From the NCBI GenBank assembly GCA_002438635.1, contig DJPX01000004.1:1-64000 (forward strand): a stretch of 64,000 nucleotides of DNA, written 5' to 3'. Source of the stretch: Bacteroidales bacterium UBA6401. Its GTDB lineage: Bacteria > Bacteroidota > Bacteroidia > Bacteroidales > UBA932. A program made the translations under genes and the position numbers. The notes beneath the pieces are model-generated. The model ran no database searches. It was not told the origin of the DNA and saw only the letters and a list, made by a program, of their open reading frames with translations. Positions 42,375-51,491 of the stretch are shown here, in pieces (the first letter of the stretch is position 1; each line of letters opens with the position of its first letter).

Positions 42375-44962
42375 ATTACTCCCAGTTCTTCTTTTAAATG
42401 TCTTAGAAGATCAAAAGCCTGAAGTGGAGTCATATTATTCAAATCTGCCTCTGACAATTGATCTCTTATAGAAGAAAGTGCAGGATCATCAAGCTGAAAA
42501 AGAGAAAGTTGCATTTCAGAAGGCTCGTTTTTTAAAGCATTTGAAGCAGCTCCCATTTCAAGATTATGCAGAGTTCTCTCAGCCACTTCTATTACCTCTT
42601 TAGGCATTCCGGCCATTCTAGCCACATGAATTCCAAAACTATGAGCCACACCTCCTGGGAGCAATTTACGCAAGAATACTATATTTTTTCCTTCCTCTTT
42701 TACGGCTACATGATAGTTAAATACTCGAGGTAGCAAATCCGCCAAATCATTAAGTTCGTGATAATGAGTAGCAAACAATGTCTTGGCTCCTTTTCCATAT
42801 TTATAGATATATTCTACTATGCCACGCGCTATTGACATGCCATCATAAGTGGAAGTACCTCGCCCTATCTCATCCAAAAGCACAAGTGAACGGGCACTTA
42901 GATTATGTAAAATCATGGAAGTCTCCAACATCTCCACCATAAAAGTAGACTCTCCTTTGGATATATTGTCACTCGCACCCACACGTGTGAATATCTTATC
43001 GAAAACTCCGAAATGAGCGCTTTGAGCTGGTACAAATGACCCTATTTGCCCCATAAGCACGATGAGGGCACTCTGCCGCAAAAGAGCAGACTTACCAGAC
43101 ATATTTGGCCCGGTTAAAATCATTATCTGTTCCTTTTTACTATCAAGGTGCAGATCATTTGGCACATATTCCTGGCCAATCGGCATATTACACTCTATCA
43201 CAGGGTGTCGCCCAGCCTTAATGTCCAACACCGCCGAGTCATCAAGCCACGGACGGCAATAATTTTTTTCTAGAGCCTGTTGCGCAAAACCCTGAAGTAC
43301 ATCTATTTGAGCTACCACGCCGCAGTTACGTTGTATGGTTTTTATATATTTTCCAATGTATGAAACCAAATCGGAGTATATCTTGGATTCCAATTCATAT
43401 ATTCTGCCTTCTGCTCCTAGGATCTTTTCTTCATAATTTTTAAGTTCTTCTGTTATGTATCTTTCGGCATTCACAAGAGTCTGTTTTCGAATCCACTCCG
43501 ATGGCACTTTATCCTTAGAGGAATTCCGTACTTCTATATAGTACCCAAAAACATTGTTATATCCTATCTTTAAGGAGCTTATCCCTGTTCGCTCTGCTTC
43601 GGTGCGCTGAAGCTCCATCAAATAGTCTTTTCCTCCTTTGGATATAACTCTTAGCTCGTCCAACTCTGCATCTACCCCAGAAGCTATTACCTCCCCTTTA
43701 CCGACTTGTGCAGCAGGACTATCTATTAGTGTGCTATCGATTCTTTGTATCAAAGATTCGCATCCATCCATGTTTTTGCCAAGAGATACCAAGGCTTCCA
43801 CTTGTGAAGTATTGGCCAATCGGGCTATCGGTGCCATCTGTTTTAGGGAACGAGACAAAGATTTCATCTCTCGCGGTTGGATTTTGCCCGTGGCGGAGCG
43901 CGACATTATACGCTCCAAATCCCCTACCTCCTGCAGATACGATTGGCATTCCGATAACGCACCATCATTATCCATAAAGAATTGGACAATATCGTAACGG
44001 GCATTTAGTTTAGGAATTGAAAAAATGGGCATGGTAAGCCATGAGCGCAAAAGTCTTGATCCCATAGGGGTAAGGCACCTGTCTATACACTCCACAAGGC
44101 TTGCGCCGTCTTTCCCCGCCGAAGAAGAAAAGACTTCAAGATTACGGAATGTGAATTGATCCATCCACACGAATTTTCCTTCATCAATACGGGATATGCT
44201 GCATATATTTTTAAGTCCTACATGCTGGGTCTGTTCTAGATAAAAAAGCAATGCCCCAGCTGCACACAAAGCCAAAGGGAAAGACTCTACTCCAAATCCC
44301 TTAAGACTCTTGACATCAAATTGTCTGCATAGTTTTTCATAATCCGAGTCATACACAAAAGCCCATTCATCTATACATGAGATGTAATAGTCCGGGAATT
44401 TTTCACAGACAGATGTCCTTAATTCGCGTTTTACTACCAATTCTTTAGCTTTAAAAGAATTAAGCAGTGCCGATATATACTCTATGCTTCCCTGAGCCAC
44501 TTGAAAAGTACCTGTAGACACATCGAGAAAAGCCGCCCCACAAAGATTATTGTCAAAATCCAATCCCACCAAGAAATTATGCTCCTTCTGGTCGAGCATA
44601 CCTTCCCCAAAGGCGATTCCAGGAGTCAAAATCTCAGTAACACCGCGCTTTACAAGTTTAGTCTTAACGAGAGCCGGATCTTCAAGCTGATCACATATCG
44701 CAACTTTATATCCAGCTCTTATCAGTTTCTGAAGATAGGTCTCTATTGCATGGTGCGGAAACCCCGCCATGGGAGTAGGCTCTTTATCCCCATTGGAACG
44801 CTTAGTAAGTACCAAGCCAAGCACCTTGCTGGCTATAAGAGCATCATCCGAATAGGTTTCATAAAAATCGCCAACGCGATAAAGAAGCATGGCCTCCGGA
44901 TGCTGTGCCTTTACCGCAAAATACTGTTTCAGCAAGGGGGTATCTTCAGTCTTCTTTCCCAT
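42371..44962 (-). CDS. mutS: DNA mismatch repair protein MutS
   Basis: 863 aa. The mismatch-binding Phe-x-Glu lies in RVGDFYETYSDDA near residue 40. ATPase motifs at the C-terminal end: LTGPNMSGKSALLRQSAL (Walker A), LVLLDEIGRGTSTYDGMSIA (Walker B and signature) and TLFATHYHELNDLA. Starts 2 nt after mrp and overlaps the receptor gene downstream, so mismatch repair is transcribed with an outer-membrane uptake system. Confidence 0.97.
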   Translation of the reverse strand: MGKKTEDTPLLKQYFAVKAQHPEAMLLYRVGDFYETYSDDALIASKVLGLVLTKRSNGDKEPTPMAGFPHHAIETYLQKLIRAGYKVAICDQLEDPALVKTKLVKRGVTEILTPGIAFGEGMLDQKEHNFLVGLDFDNNLCGAAFLDVSTGTFQVAQGSIEYISALLNSFKAKELVVKRELRTSVCEKFPDYYISCIDEWAFVYDSDYEKLCRQFDVKSLKGFGVESFPLALCAAGALLFYLEQTQHVGLKNICSISRIDEGKFVWMDQFTFRNLEVFSSSAGKDGASLVECIDRCLTPMGSRLLRSWLTMPIFSIPKLNARYDIVQFFMDNDGALSECQSYLQEVGDLERIMSRSATGKIQPREMKSLSRSLKQMAPIARLANTSQVEALVSLGKNMDGCESLIQRIDSTLIDSPAAQVGKGEVIASGVDAELDELRVISKGGKDYLMELQRTEAERTGISSLKIGYNNVFGYYIEVRNSSKDKVPSEWIRKQTLVNAERYITEELKNYEEKILGAEGRIYELESKIYSDLVSYIGKYIKTIQRNCGVVAQIDVLQGFAQQALEKNYCRPWLDDSAVLDIKAGRHPVIECNMPIGQEYVPNDLHLDSKKEQIMILTGPNMSGKSALLRQSALIVLMGQIGSFVPAQSAHFGVFDKIFTRVGASDNISKGESTFMVEMLETSMILHNLSARSLVLLDEIGRGTSTYDGMSIARGIVEYIYKYGKGAKTLFATHYHELNDLADLLPRVFNYHVAVKEEGKNIVFLRKLLPGGVAHSFGIHVARMAGMPKEVIEVAERTLHNLEMGAASNALKNEPSEMQLSLFQLDDPALSSIRDQLSEADLNNMTPLQAFDLLRHLKEELGVI

Positions 44963-44964
44963 AG

Positions 44965-46020
44965 TTAAGCCTGTTTTGCCACTTTTTCTGCTAATTCTTT
45001 AAATGCCTCTGCATCAGGTCCATCACTGAGGGCTATCGGTTCTCCGCTATCAGCTCGCTGCATTACGCTTTGCACTAGTGGAATCTGCTGCAAAAGATCT
45101 AGTCCACATTCTCTTGCCATATTCACACCACCATCTCTTCCAAACAAATAATACTTTTCGTCCGGGTGCTGCGCCGGAGTGAACCACGACATATTCTCTA
45201 CCAATCCCAATATGCGTCTATGAACATTCTCATTTTGAAACATATTAATGCCTTTCAGTACATCGGCCAATGCCACCTTTTGAGGTGTAGTAACGATAAT
45301 AGCGCTCTCCATAGGAATATCCCCAACCAATGTTATATGAATATCACCCGTTCCTGGAGGCATGTCTATAAGAAGAAAGTCAAGCTCCCCCCATTTAACC
45401 TGCAAAATCATCTGTTTCAACGCATTGCACGCCATAGGGCCGCGCCAGATAAGGGCCTGTCCTTCTGAAGCGAAGTATCCGATTGACATCCACTTCACTC
45501 CGTATTTTTCAATCGGAAGTATGAGTGTCTGCCCGTTTTCCTCCACAGCATCGGGCTGAATGTCTTCTGTACCTGTCATAGTCGGAACGCTTGGCCCGTA
45601 TACATCGGCATCGGCCAATCCCACTTTATACCCTAAACGGGAAAGTGCTATTGCAAGATTAACCGCCACTGTGCTTTTTCCTACACCTCCTTTTCCTGAG
45701 GCAATACCTATAATATGTTTAACCTGCTTTAACTGAGCATCATCCAACTCCTGTGGCTTTTTCTTCGCAGCTGCTTCCTCCACGACTATAGCCTTTACTT
45801 CTGTATTCATACCTGGGAATGCCCTAATCAAAGCAGCCCGGGTCGCTCCCACCAAATACTCTGTGAGTGGGTCTCTTCGTTTAGGAAAACCTAGCACCAC
45901 TTCTATATGGGCATCGTCACATTTCACCTCGTGAACCATCCCCAAATCCACTATATTTCTACTTCCCCTGCCTGGATGAATAACTTCCTGTAAAACCTGC
46001 AATATCTGTTTTCTATCCAT
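44965..46020 (-). CDS. mrp: Mrp/ApbC Fe-S cluster carrier
   Basis: P-loop ATPase that carries Fe-S clusters to target proteins. N-terminal MIP18/DUF59 domain (about residues 1-90) and the deviant Walker A IASGKGGVGKSTVAVNLAIA, with DVYGPSVPTMTG and FLLIDMPPGTGD. 351 aa. The C-terminal CxxC found in some homologues is not present (NMSWFTPAQHPDEKYYLFG), as is usual in Bacteroidota. Followed by mutS at 2 nt. Confidence 0.93.
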   Translation of the reverse strand: MDRKQILQVLQEVIHPGRGSRNIVDLGMVHEVKCDDAHIEVVLGFPKRRDPLTEYLVGATRAALIRAFPGMNTEVKAIVVEEAAAKKKPQELDDAQLKQVKHIIGIASGKGGVGKSTVAVNLAIALSRLGYKVGLADADVYGPSVPTMTGTEDIQPDAVEENGQTLILPIEKYGVKWMSIGYFASEGQALIWRGPMACNALKQMILQVKWGELDFLLIDMPPGTGDIHITLVGDIPMESAIIVTTPQKVALADVLKGINMFQNENVHRRILGLVENMSWFTPAQHPDEKYYLFGRDGGVNMARECGLDLLQQIPLVQSVMQRADSGEPIALSDGPDAEAFKELAEKVAKQA

Positions 46021-46080
46021 ACTAAATCTCTATTTGTAAAGTCAAAAGTGTAAATTTACACATTTTTAGTAACTATACCG

Positions 46081-46692
46081 CTAAAATAATGTCGGCTCCA
46101 ATTCCTTCGGATGAAAACTCTTTCTGTGATATGGCGTATAGCCATAACGCTTAATCGCCTCTATATGTTCCGCAGTGGGATATCCCATATTATGTTCCCA
46201 TCCATATTGTGGACATTCTCGGGCCAATTCTCGCATCCTGTCATCCCTATATGTCTTAGCCAAAACAGATGCTGCCGCTATGCTTGCATAAGTGGCATCT
46301 CCGTGTACAACAGTGCGATATGGAATATCTTCAAAGGCCTTGAATCTATTTCCATCCACCAGAATCATCTCTGGTCTTGTGGTTAATCTTGCTAGAGCCC
46401 TATGCATTCCCTCCACAGATGCCCATAAAATATTCAGTCTGTCTATATCTTCTGCGCTCACCTCTTCAACCGCCCACGCAAGAGCGTTTTGTTCAATTAT
46501 CGGCCTAAGCTCATAACGAGCCTTTTCACTCATTTTCTTCGAATCGTTTAACAAAGGATGATAAAAGCCTTCCGGCAATATCACAGCTGCAGCATATACA
46601 GGACCGGCAAGTGGTCCGCGCCCTGCCTCGTCGCACCCAGCCTCCAGAACACCCTTTTGCATATATGGTCTTAAAAAAGACGAATTCTCCAT
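46081..46692 (-). CDS. rnhB: ribonuclease HII
   Basis: Removes RNA from RNA-DNA hybrids, including single ribonucleotides. 203 aa, with GCDEAGRGPLAGPVYAAAVI (catalytic Asp and Glu), the third Asp in MILVDGNRF, and AASVLAKTYRDDRM. Ends ELEPTLF. First gene of the run rnhB-mrp-mutS-receptor-DUF4249, 60 nt before mrp. Confidence 0.96.
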   Translation of the reverse strand: MENSSFLRPYMQKGVLEAGCDEAGRGPLAGPVYAAAVILPEGFYHPLLNDSKKMSEKARYELRPIIEQNALAWAVEEVSAEDIDRLNILWASVEGMHRALARLTTRPEMILVDGNRFKAFEDIPYRTVVHGDATYASIAAASVLAKTYRDDRMRELARECPQYGWEHNMGYPTAEHIEAIKRYGYTPYHRKSFHPKELEPTLF

Positions 46693-46858
46693 AGCCTATT
46701 CTATTATTTAATTCATTATTTGCCATAGCACACGAAGATACGAAAATTTTAGAGTTGTTTTGAGGGCTTAAATAATGTAAAAAAAAGCATTTCAATCGTC
46801 TATTATATGTGAGTGAACTTTACTCCGCTTAGCTAATTACGAAAACAAACCACAGAAA

Positions 46859-48124
46859 ATGAAAACTAAAAAAAACCCTTCTCCTATAAAATGGGTACCT
46901 ACCCTATACTTTGCCATGGGTCTTCCATTCGTAGTCTTAAATATGGTCTGCGCCGTGATGTATAAAGATCTTGGCATTTCCGATGCTAAAATAGCCTTCT
47001 GGACCTCTCTTATAATGTGGCCATGGACTATAAAATTTTTATGGAGCCCTATTCTAGAACTATTTAAAACACGTAAGTTCTTTGTCGTCCTAACGCAGAT
47101 AGTCTCAGGCGTTTTGTTCGGTCTGGTAGCATTGGCCCTTAACCTACCCTCCTTTTTCGCCATAAGTATAGCACTGCTATCTGTAGTGGCCTTTAGTGGA
47201 GCCACTCATGACATAGTAGCAGATGGAACATACATGTCAGAATTGAATAAAGAAGAGCAGGCACGATGGATCGGGTGGCAAGGAGCATTTTACAATATTG
47301 CCAAACTCGCAGCTACCGGAGGTCTAGTTTGGCTTGCCGGATGGTTAAGCGACAAATATGACTCTCCGGTCAGGGCTTGGACCATCGTTTTTTCCATCCT
47401 TGGAGTCTTGATGCTATGCTTCGGGCTTTATCATTGGAAGGTTCTTCCATGCACCCAACAGCCACGTACCCTTTCAAAAGCTAATACATTCGGAAATGGG
47501 CTTAAAGAAGTGTTTGCAGATTTTTTCCAAAAGAAACACATCTGGTACTATATAGCATTCATAATAATCTATCGCTTAGGGGAAGGCTTTGTTATGAAGA
47601 TCGTTCCTCTGTTTTTGAAAGCCGACACAGCCTCTGGCGGGCTTGGCCTTAGTAATCAACAGATAGGCATTTGGTATGGTACATTCGGGGCAGCAGCATT
47701 TGTACTCGGGTCATTACTTGCAGGCTACTATATTGCATCACGCGGTTTAAAGCGCACCTTATTTTCACTATGTTGCGTCTTCAATATCCCTTTTATAGTT
47801 TACGCCTTACTCGCTTGGTTTCAACCGGAGTCAATGTGGCTAATAGGTGGAGGTATCGCTTTGGAATATTTCGGTTATGGCTTCGGATTTGTAGGATTGA
47901 CCTTATTTATGATGCAACAAGTCGCACCGGGCAAACACCAGACAGCACACTACGCCATCGCTTCCGGGATAATGAATCTGTCCGTTATGCTTACGGGCGC
48001 CGTTTCCGGATTTCTTAGCGACGCTCTAGGCTATAAAGTCTTCTTCCTTGCAGTGATGTTTGCTACTATTCCTGCTTTCGTTATGTCTAAACGTATTCCT
48101 TTCTCACATCCTGATGGAAAATAA
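46859..48124 (+). CDS. MFS transporter of the N-glycan locus
   Basis: 421 aa, about twelve membrane helices, with an MFS-like AmpG/PAT appearance (FAMGLPFVVLNMVCAVMYKD; DIVADGTYMSELNKEEQARW). It lies 39 nt before a GH130 phosphorylase gene, the pairing known for uptake of mannosyl-glucose or mannosyl-GlcNAc in Bacteroides. I infer that it brings Man-beta-1,4-GlcNAc, or a similar core fragment, through the inner membrane. I see no clear TAnnTTTG promoter in the 166 nt upstream. Confidence 0.85.
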   Translation: MKTKKNPSPIKWVPTLYFAMGLPFVVLNMVCAVMYKDLGISDAKIAFWTSLIMWPWTIKFLWSPILELFKTRKFFVVLTQIVSGVLFGLVALALNLPSFFAISIALLSVVAFSGATHDIVADGTYMSELNKEEQARWIGWQGAFYNIAKLAATGGLVWLAGWLSDKYDSPVRAWTIVFSILGVLMLCFGLYHWKVLPCTQQPRTLSKANTFGNGLKEVFADFFQKKHIWYYIAFIIIYRLGEGFVMKIVPLFLKADTASGGLGLSNQQIGIWYGTFGAAAFVLGSLLAGYYIASRGLKRTLFSLCCVFNIPFIVYALLAWFQPESMWLIGGGIALEYFGYGFGFVGLTLFMMQQVAPGKHQTAHYAIASGIMNLSVMLTGAVSGFLSDALGYKVFFLAVMFATIPAFVMSKRIPFSHPDGK

Positions 48125-48163
48125 ATCAGCATATAAAACGTTAATTTTAATATACACAAACTA

Positions 48164-49177
48164 ATGAAGAATAAAAACTTATGGATTGCCGGAGAGGCTC
48201 TTCCCGATATGCCTTGGCAAGAAAGATCACAAGACTGCAAACAAGTAATGTGGAGATACGAGAATAACCCCATTATCGGGCGACACGAATTAAGCACATC
48301 CAACTCCATATTCAATTCCGCGGTCGTGCCTTTTAAAAAAGGCCAATATAACTATGCCGGGGTGTTTCGCTGCGACGACACTAACCGGCGAATGAGACTT
48401 CACGTCGGCTTTTCAGTTGATGGGCTAAAATGGGACATTCGTGAGGACGATGTAACTTTTACCGAAGCGGATCCGGAAGTGGGCACGTGGGTCTATGGAT
48501 ATGATCCACGCGTGTGTAAGATTGAAGATAAATACTATGTAACATGGTGCAATGGCTATTATGGCCCTACAATAGGCGTAGCGTGGACAACAGATTTCGA
48601 AACATTCCACCAGGAAGAAAATGCCTTCCTTCCATATAACAGAAATGGTGTTCTTTTCCCACGAAAAATAAACGGGCGTTTCGCAATGCTTTCACGCCCT
48701 AGCGACACTGGACATACGGCTTTTGGTGACATTTTTTATTCAGAATCTCCGGATCTTGAATTTTGGGGACACCATCGCCACGTTATGTCACCTGCCGCCT
48801 TTGAAAAAAGTGCTTGGCAATGTATGAAAATAGGAGCAGGTCCTATCCCGATTGAAACCTCTGAAGGATGGTTACTCATCTACCACGGAGTACTTCACTC
48901 TTGTAATGGATATGTCTATGCCTTCGGCTCTGCTCTTCTGGATCTTGAAAAGCCTTGGAAAGTAATTGCAAGAAGCGGCCCGTATCTAATTTCTCCACAG
49001 GAGCCATACGAGTGTATGGGAGATGTTCCTAATGTAACCTTCCCTTGTGCTTCCTTGCACGACCCGCAAACAGGAAGAATCGCTGTATACTATGGATGTG
49101 CGGACTCTGTTACCGGAATAGCTTTCGGATACATAGATGAGATAATCGAGTTTACAAAAAACAATTCCATAATTTAG
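48164..49177 (+). CDS. GH130 beta-1,4-mannosyl phosphorylase
   Basis: 337 aa without a signal peptide, so cytoplasmic. GH130 marks: NPIIGRHELSTSNSIFNSAV at the N-terminus, GYDPRVCKIEDKYYVTWCNG holding the likely catalytic Asp, FPRKINGRFAMLSRPSDTGH, WLLIYHGVLHSCNGYVYAFG and a five-blade propeller pattern. Members of GH130 subfamily 2 split Man-beta-1,4-GlcNAc with phosphate to mannose 1-phosphate and GlcNAc; the neighbouring N-glycan enzymes make this the probable reaction. Product specificity needs testing. Confidence 0.88.
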   Translation: MKNKNLWIAGEALPDMPWQERSQDCKQVMWRYENNPIIGRHELSTSNSIFNSAVVPFKKGQYNYAGVFRCDDTNRRMRLHVGFSVDGLKWDIREDDVTFTEADPEVGTWVYGYDPRVCKIEDKYYVTWCNGYYGPTIGVAWTTDFETFHQEENAFLPYNRNGVLFPRKINGRFAMLSRPSDTGHTAFGDIFYSESPDLEFWGHHRHVMSPAAFEKSAWQCMKIGAGPIPIETSEGWLLIYHGVLHSCNGYVYAFGSALLDLEKPWKVIARSGPYLISPQEPYECMGDVPNVTFPCASLHDPQTGRIAVYYGCADSVTGIAFGYIDEIIEFTKNNSII

Positions 49178-49196
49178 AGGTGTTTTATTTAAGTGT

Positions 49197-51485
49197 ATGA
49201 AACCAGCGCTATCCCTTGTCTCATTCTGCACGGCTACGCTTTCTCTTGTTGCCTCTATCTGTCCAAGTCGAGCAGAAAACTACACCTCTTATGTAAACCC
49301 GTTCATAGGCACGACAAATTTCGGAGCTACGAACCCTGGGGCCATTTGCCCTAATGGAATGATGTCTGTCGTTCCGTTTAATGTAATGGGCTCCGAAGAT
49401 AATCTCTATGATAAAGACGCACGATGGTGGTCGACCCCATACGAACGGCACAATAGTTTTTTTACGGGCTTTGCACATGGTGCTCTAAGTGGAGTAGGAT
49501 GCCCTGATCTGGGATCTCTGCTAACTATGGCCACTACAGGAGAACTGGATGTCGACTACCATAATTATGGCTCGAACTATAGCAACGAGCAAGCCACACC
49601 CGGATACTATTCCCTTTCCCTTGGCAAATACGGAATACTTGCTGAGGCCACTGCCACAGAAAGAACCTCCATCGAAAGATATACCTTTCCAAAAGGGCAG
49701 GGAAATATCCTGATTAATCTTGGCGAAGGACTTACGAATGAGTCTGGTGCTATGGTTCGCAAAGTAAGTGATACCGAAATCGAGGGAATGAAACTATTTG
49801 GCACTTTCGGATATACTCCGCAAGCCGTTTTCCCCGTCTATTTTGTTATGCGAGTAAGCAGATTGCCTTCCGACTCGGGATATTGGAAAAAACAGCCTCC
49901 AAAATACGGAGTAGAAGCCCAGTGGGACAAAGATAGTGGCAAATATAAACTCTACCATAGTTACGGCCGCGAACTTGCTGGAGATGATGTAGGTTATTGG
50001 TTTAGTTTTAATAATCTTTTAGAAGGGGAGCAGATTGAAGTTAGAATGGGTATTTCTTATGTAAGCATAGAAAATGCCCGCTTAAATCTCGAAACAGAAC
50101 AACACTTTTCTGATAATGGTCGTGCTTTATCTTTTGATGAAGTCCGCAAGGCGGCGTCAGAGAAATGGAATTCACTCTTGGGAAGAATCCGAATTCAAGG
50201 TGGCACTCATCAGCAACGCATCGTATTCTATACTGCACTTTATCATGCGCTTATACATCCAAATATTCTTAATGATGTCAATGGTGAATATCCTATAATG
50301 GAACATAGTGGGAAGACAGGCCATACTGATAAGACTCGATATACGGTTTTTTCTCTATGGGATACATATCGGAACCTACACCAGTTGCTCACTCTCGTCT
50401 ATCCGGAAAAACAAATAGATATGCTCCGTTCAATGGTGGGGATGTACGAAGAATGGGGTTGGCTTCCAAAATGGGAACTCTATGGAAGGGAAACTTTCGT
50501 TATGGAGGGAGACCCGGCGGTACCGGTAATTGTGGATAGTTGGATGAAAGGTCTAAGAGACTTTGATATAGAAAAGGCTTACGAGGCTATGTGTAAATCC
50601 GCTTTCACAAATGGAGAGAATAATCCACTTCGACCAGACAATGACCCATATATGAGTAGAGGTTACATTCCACTTGGATTCTACTCAGCCGACCTATCTG
50701 GGGACAACTCTGTGGCACACTCCCTCGAATACTATGTGGCAGACAACGCACTTGCCCTTCTTGCCGACTCCCTCGGACACCACGACAAGGCACAAGTCCT
50801 TAAAAAGCGTTCTCTTGGATATCATAACTACTATGACCACGAATATGGATGTTTTCGTCCCATTCAGCCAGATGGCCAATTTCTCTCACCTTTCAACCCG
50901 CGTCAAGGCGAAAATTTCGAACCGGTGCCCGGCTTTCACGAGGGTTCGGCTTGGAACTACACATTTTATGTTCCACACGACATCCCCGGCCTTGCAAAAC
51001 TTATGGGCGGAAAACGCCAATTCATTTCAAAACTTCAAAAGATCTTTGATGAAGGCCTTTATGATCCTGCCAATGAGCCGGACATAGCATATCCATACCT
51101 ATTCAGCCGATTTAGAGGAGAAGAGTGGAGAACTTGGAAGCTTACCTCGACACTTCTGGCAAAACATTTTCGGAATGCGCCAGATGGCATCCCAGGAAAC
51201 GATGACACCGGTGTAATGTCAACATGGGCAATATTCACTATGCTTGGCTTCTATCCGGACTGTCCGGGAGAACCATATTACACACTGACCATCCCCACAT
51301 TCGATCGCGCAGAGATTGACACCGAGTATGGAACCATAGTAATCGAAAAACCTGATGGTCTAGATGGTTCGTCTGTCAAACGCACAGACAATGTACGTGT
51401 TCTGCTTGACGGACACCGATTAGGGAAACTAAGAATAAGCCACAAGGAACTCGTAGAGGGAAAATCAATCGTTTTCAAGAAATAA
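49197..51485 (+). CDS. GH92 alpha-mannosidase, first copy
   Basis: 762 aa with a signal peptide (about residues 1-25; a weak lipobox ASIC is possible). GH92 N-terminal YVNPFIGTTNFGATNPGAIC, FTGFAHGALSGVGCPD and ATPGYYSLSLGKYGILAEAT. C-terminal active-site blocks are DPANEPDIAYPYLFSRFRGE and GNDDTGVMSTWAIFTMLGFY. GH92 enzymes are calcium-dependent exo-alpha-mannosidases acting in the periplasm or at the surface. The DIAYPYLF block differs from the SHHIIYLY of the second copy, hinting at another linkage. It starts 19 nt after the GH130 gene. Confidence 0.9.
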   Translation: MKPALSLVSFCTATLSLVASICPSRAENYTSYVNPFIGTTNFGATNPGAICPNGMMSVVPFNVMGSEDNLYDKDARWWSTPYERHNSFFTGFAHGALSGVGCPDLGSLLTMATTGELDVDYHNYGSNYSNEQATPGYYSLSLGKYGILAEATATERTSIERYTFPKGQGNILINLGEGLTNESGAMVRKVSDTEIEGMKLFGTFGYTPQAVFPVYFVMRVSRLPSDSGYWKKQPPKYGVEAQWDKDSGKYKLYHSYGRELAGDDVGYWFSFNNLLEGEQIEVRMGISYVSIENARLNLETEQHFSDNGRALSFDEVRKAASEKWNSLLGRIRIQGGTHQQRIVFYTALYHALIHPNILNDVNGEYPIMEHSGKTGHTDKTRYTVFSLWDTYRNLHQLLTLVYPEKQIDMLRSMVGMYEEWGWLPKWELYGRETFVMEGDPAVPVIVDSWMKGLRDFDIEKAYEAMCKSAFTNGENNPLRPDNDPYMSRGYIPLGFYSADLSGDNSVAHSLEYYVADNALALLADSLGHHDKAQVLKKRSLGYHNYYDHEYGCFRPIQPDGQFLSPFNPRQGENFEPVPGFHEGSAWNYTFYVPHDIPGLAKLMGGKRQFISKLQKIFDEGLYDPANEPDIAYPYLFSRFRGEEWRTWKLTSTLLAKHFRNAPDGIPGNDDTGVMSTWAIFTMLGFYPDCPGEPYYTLTIPTFDRAEIDTEYGTIVIEKPDGLDGSSVKRTDNVRVLLDGHRLGKLRISHKELVEGKSIVFKK

Positions 51486-51491
51486 AAGAAT

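Noticed and set aside
46693..46858. promoter or regulator site for the MFS-GH130-GH92 arm
   Set aside because: No TAnnTTTG box or convincing inverted repeat was found in this 166-nt gap.
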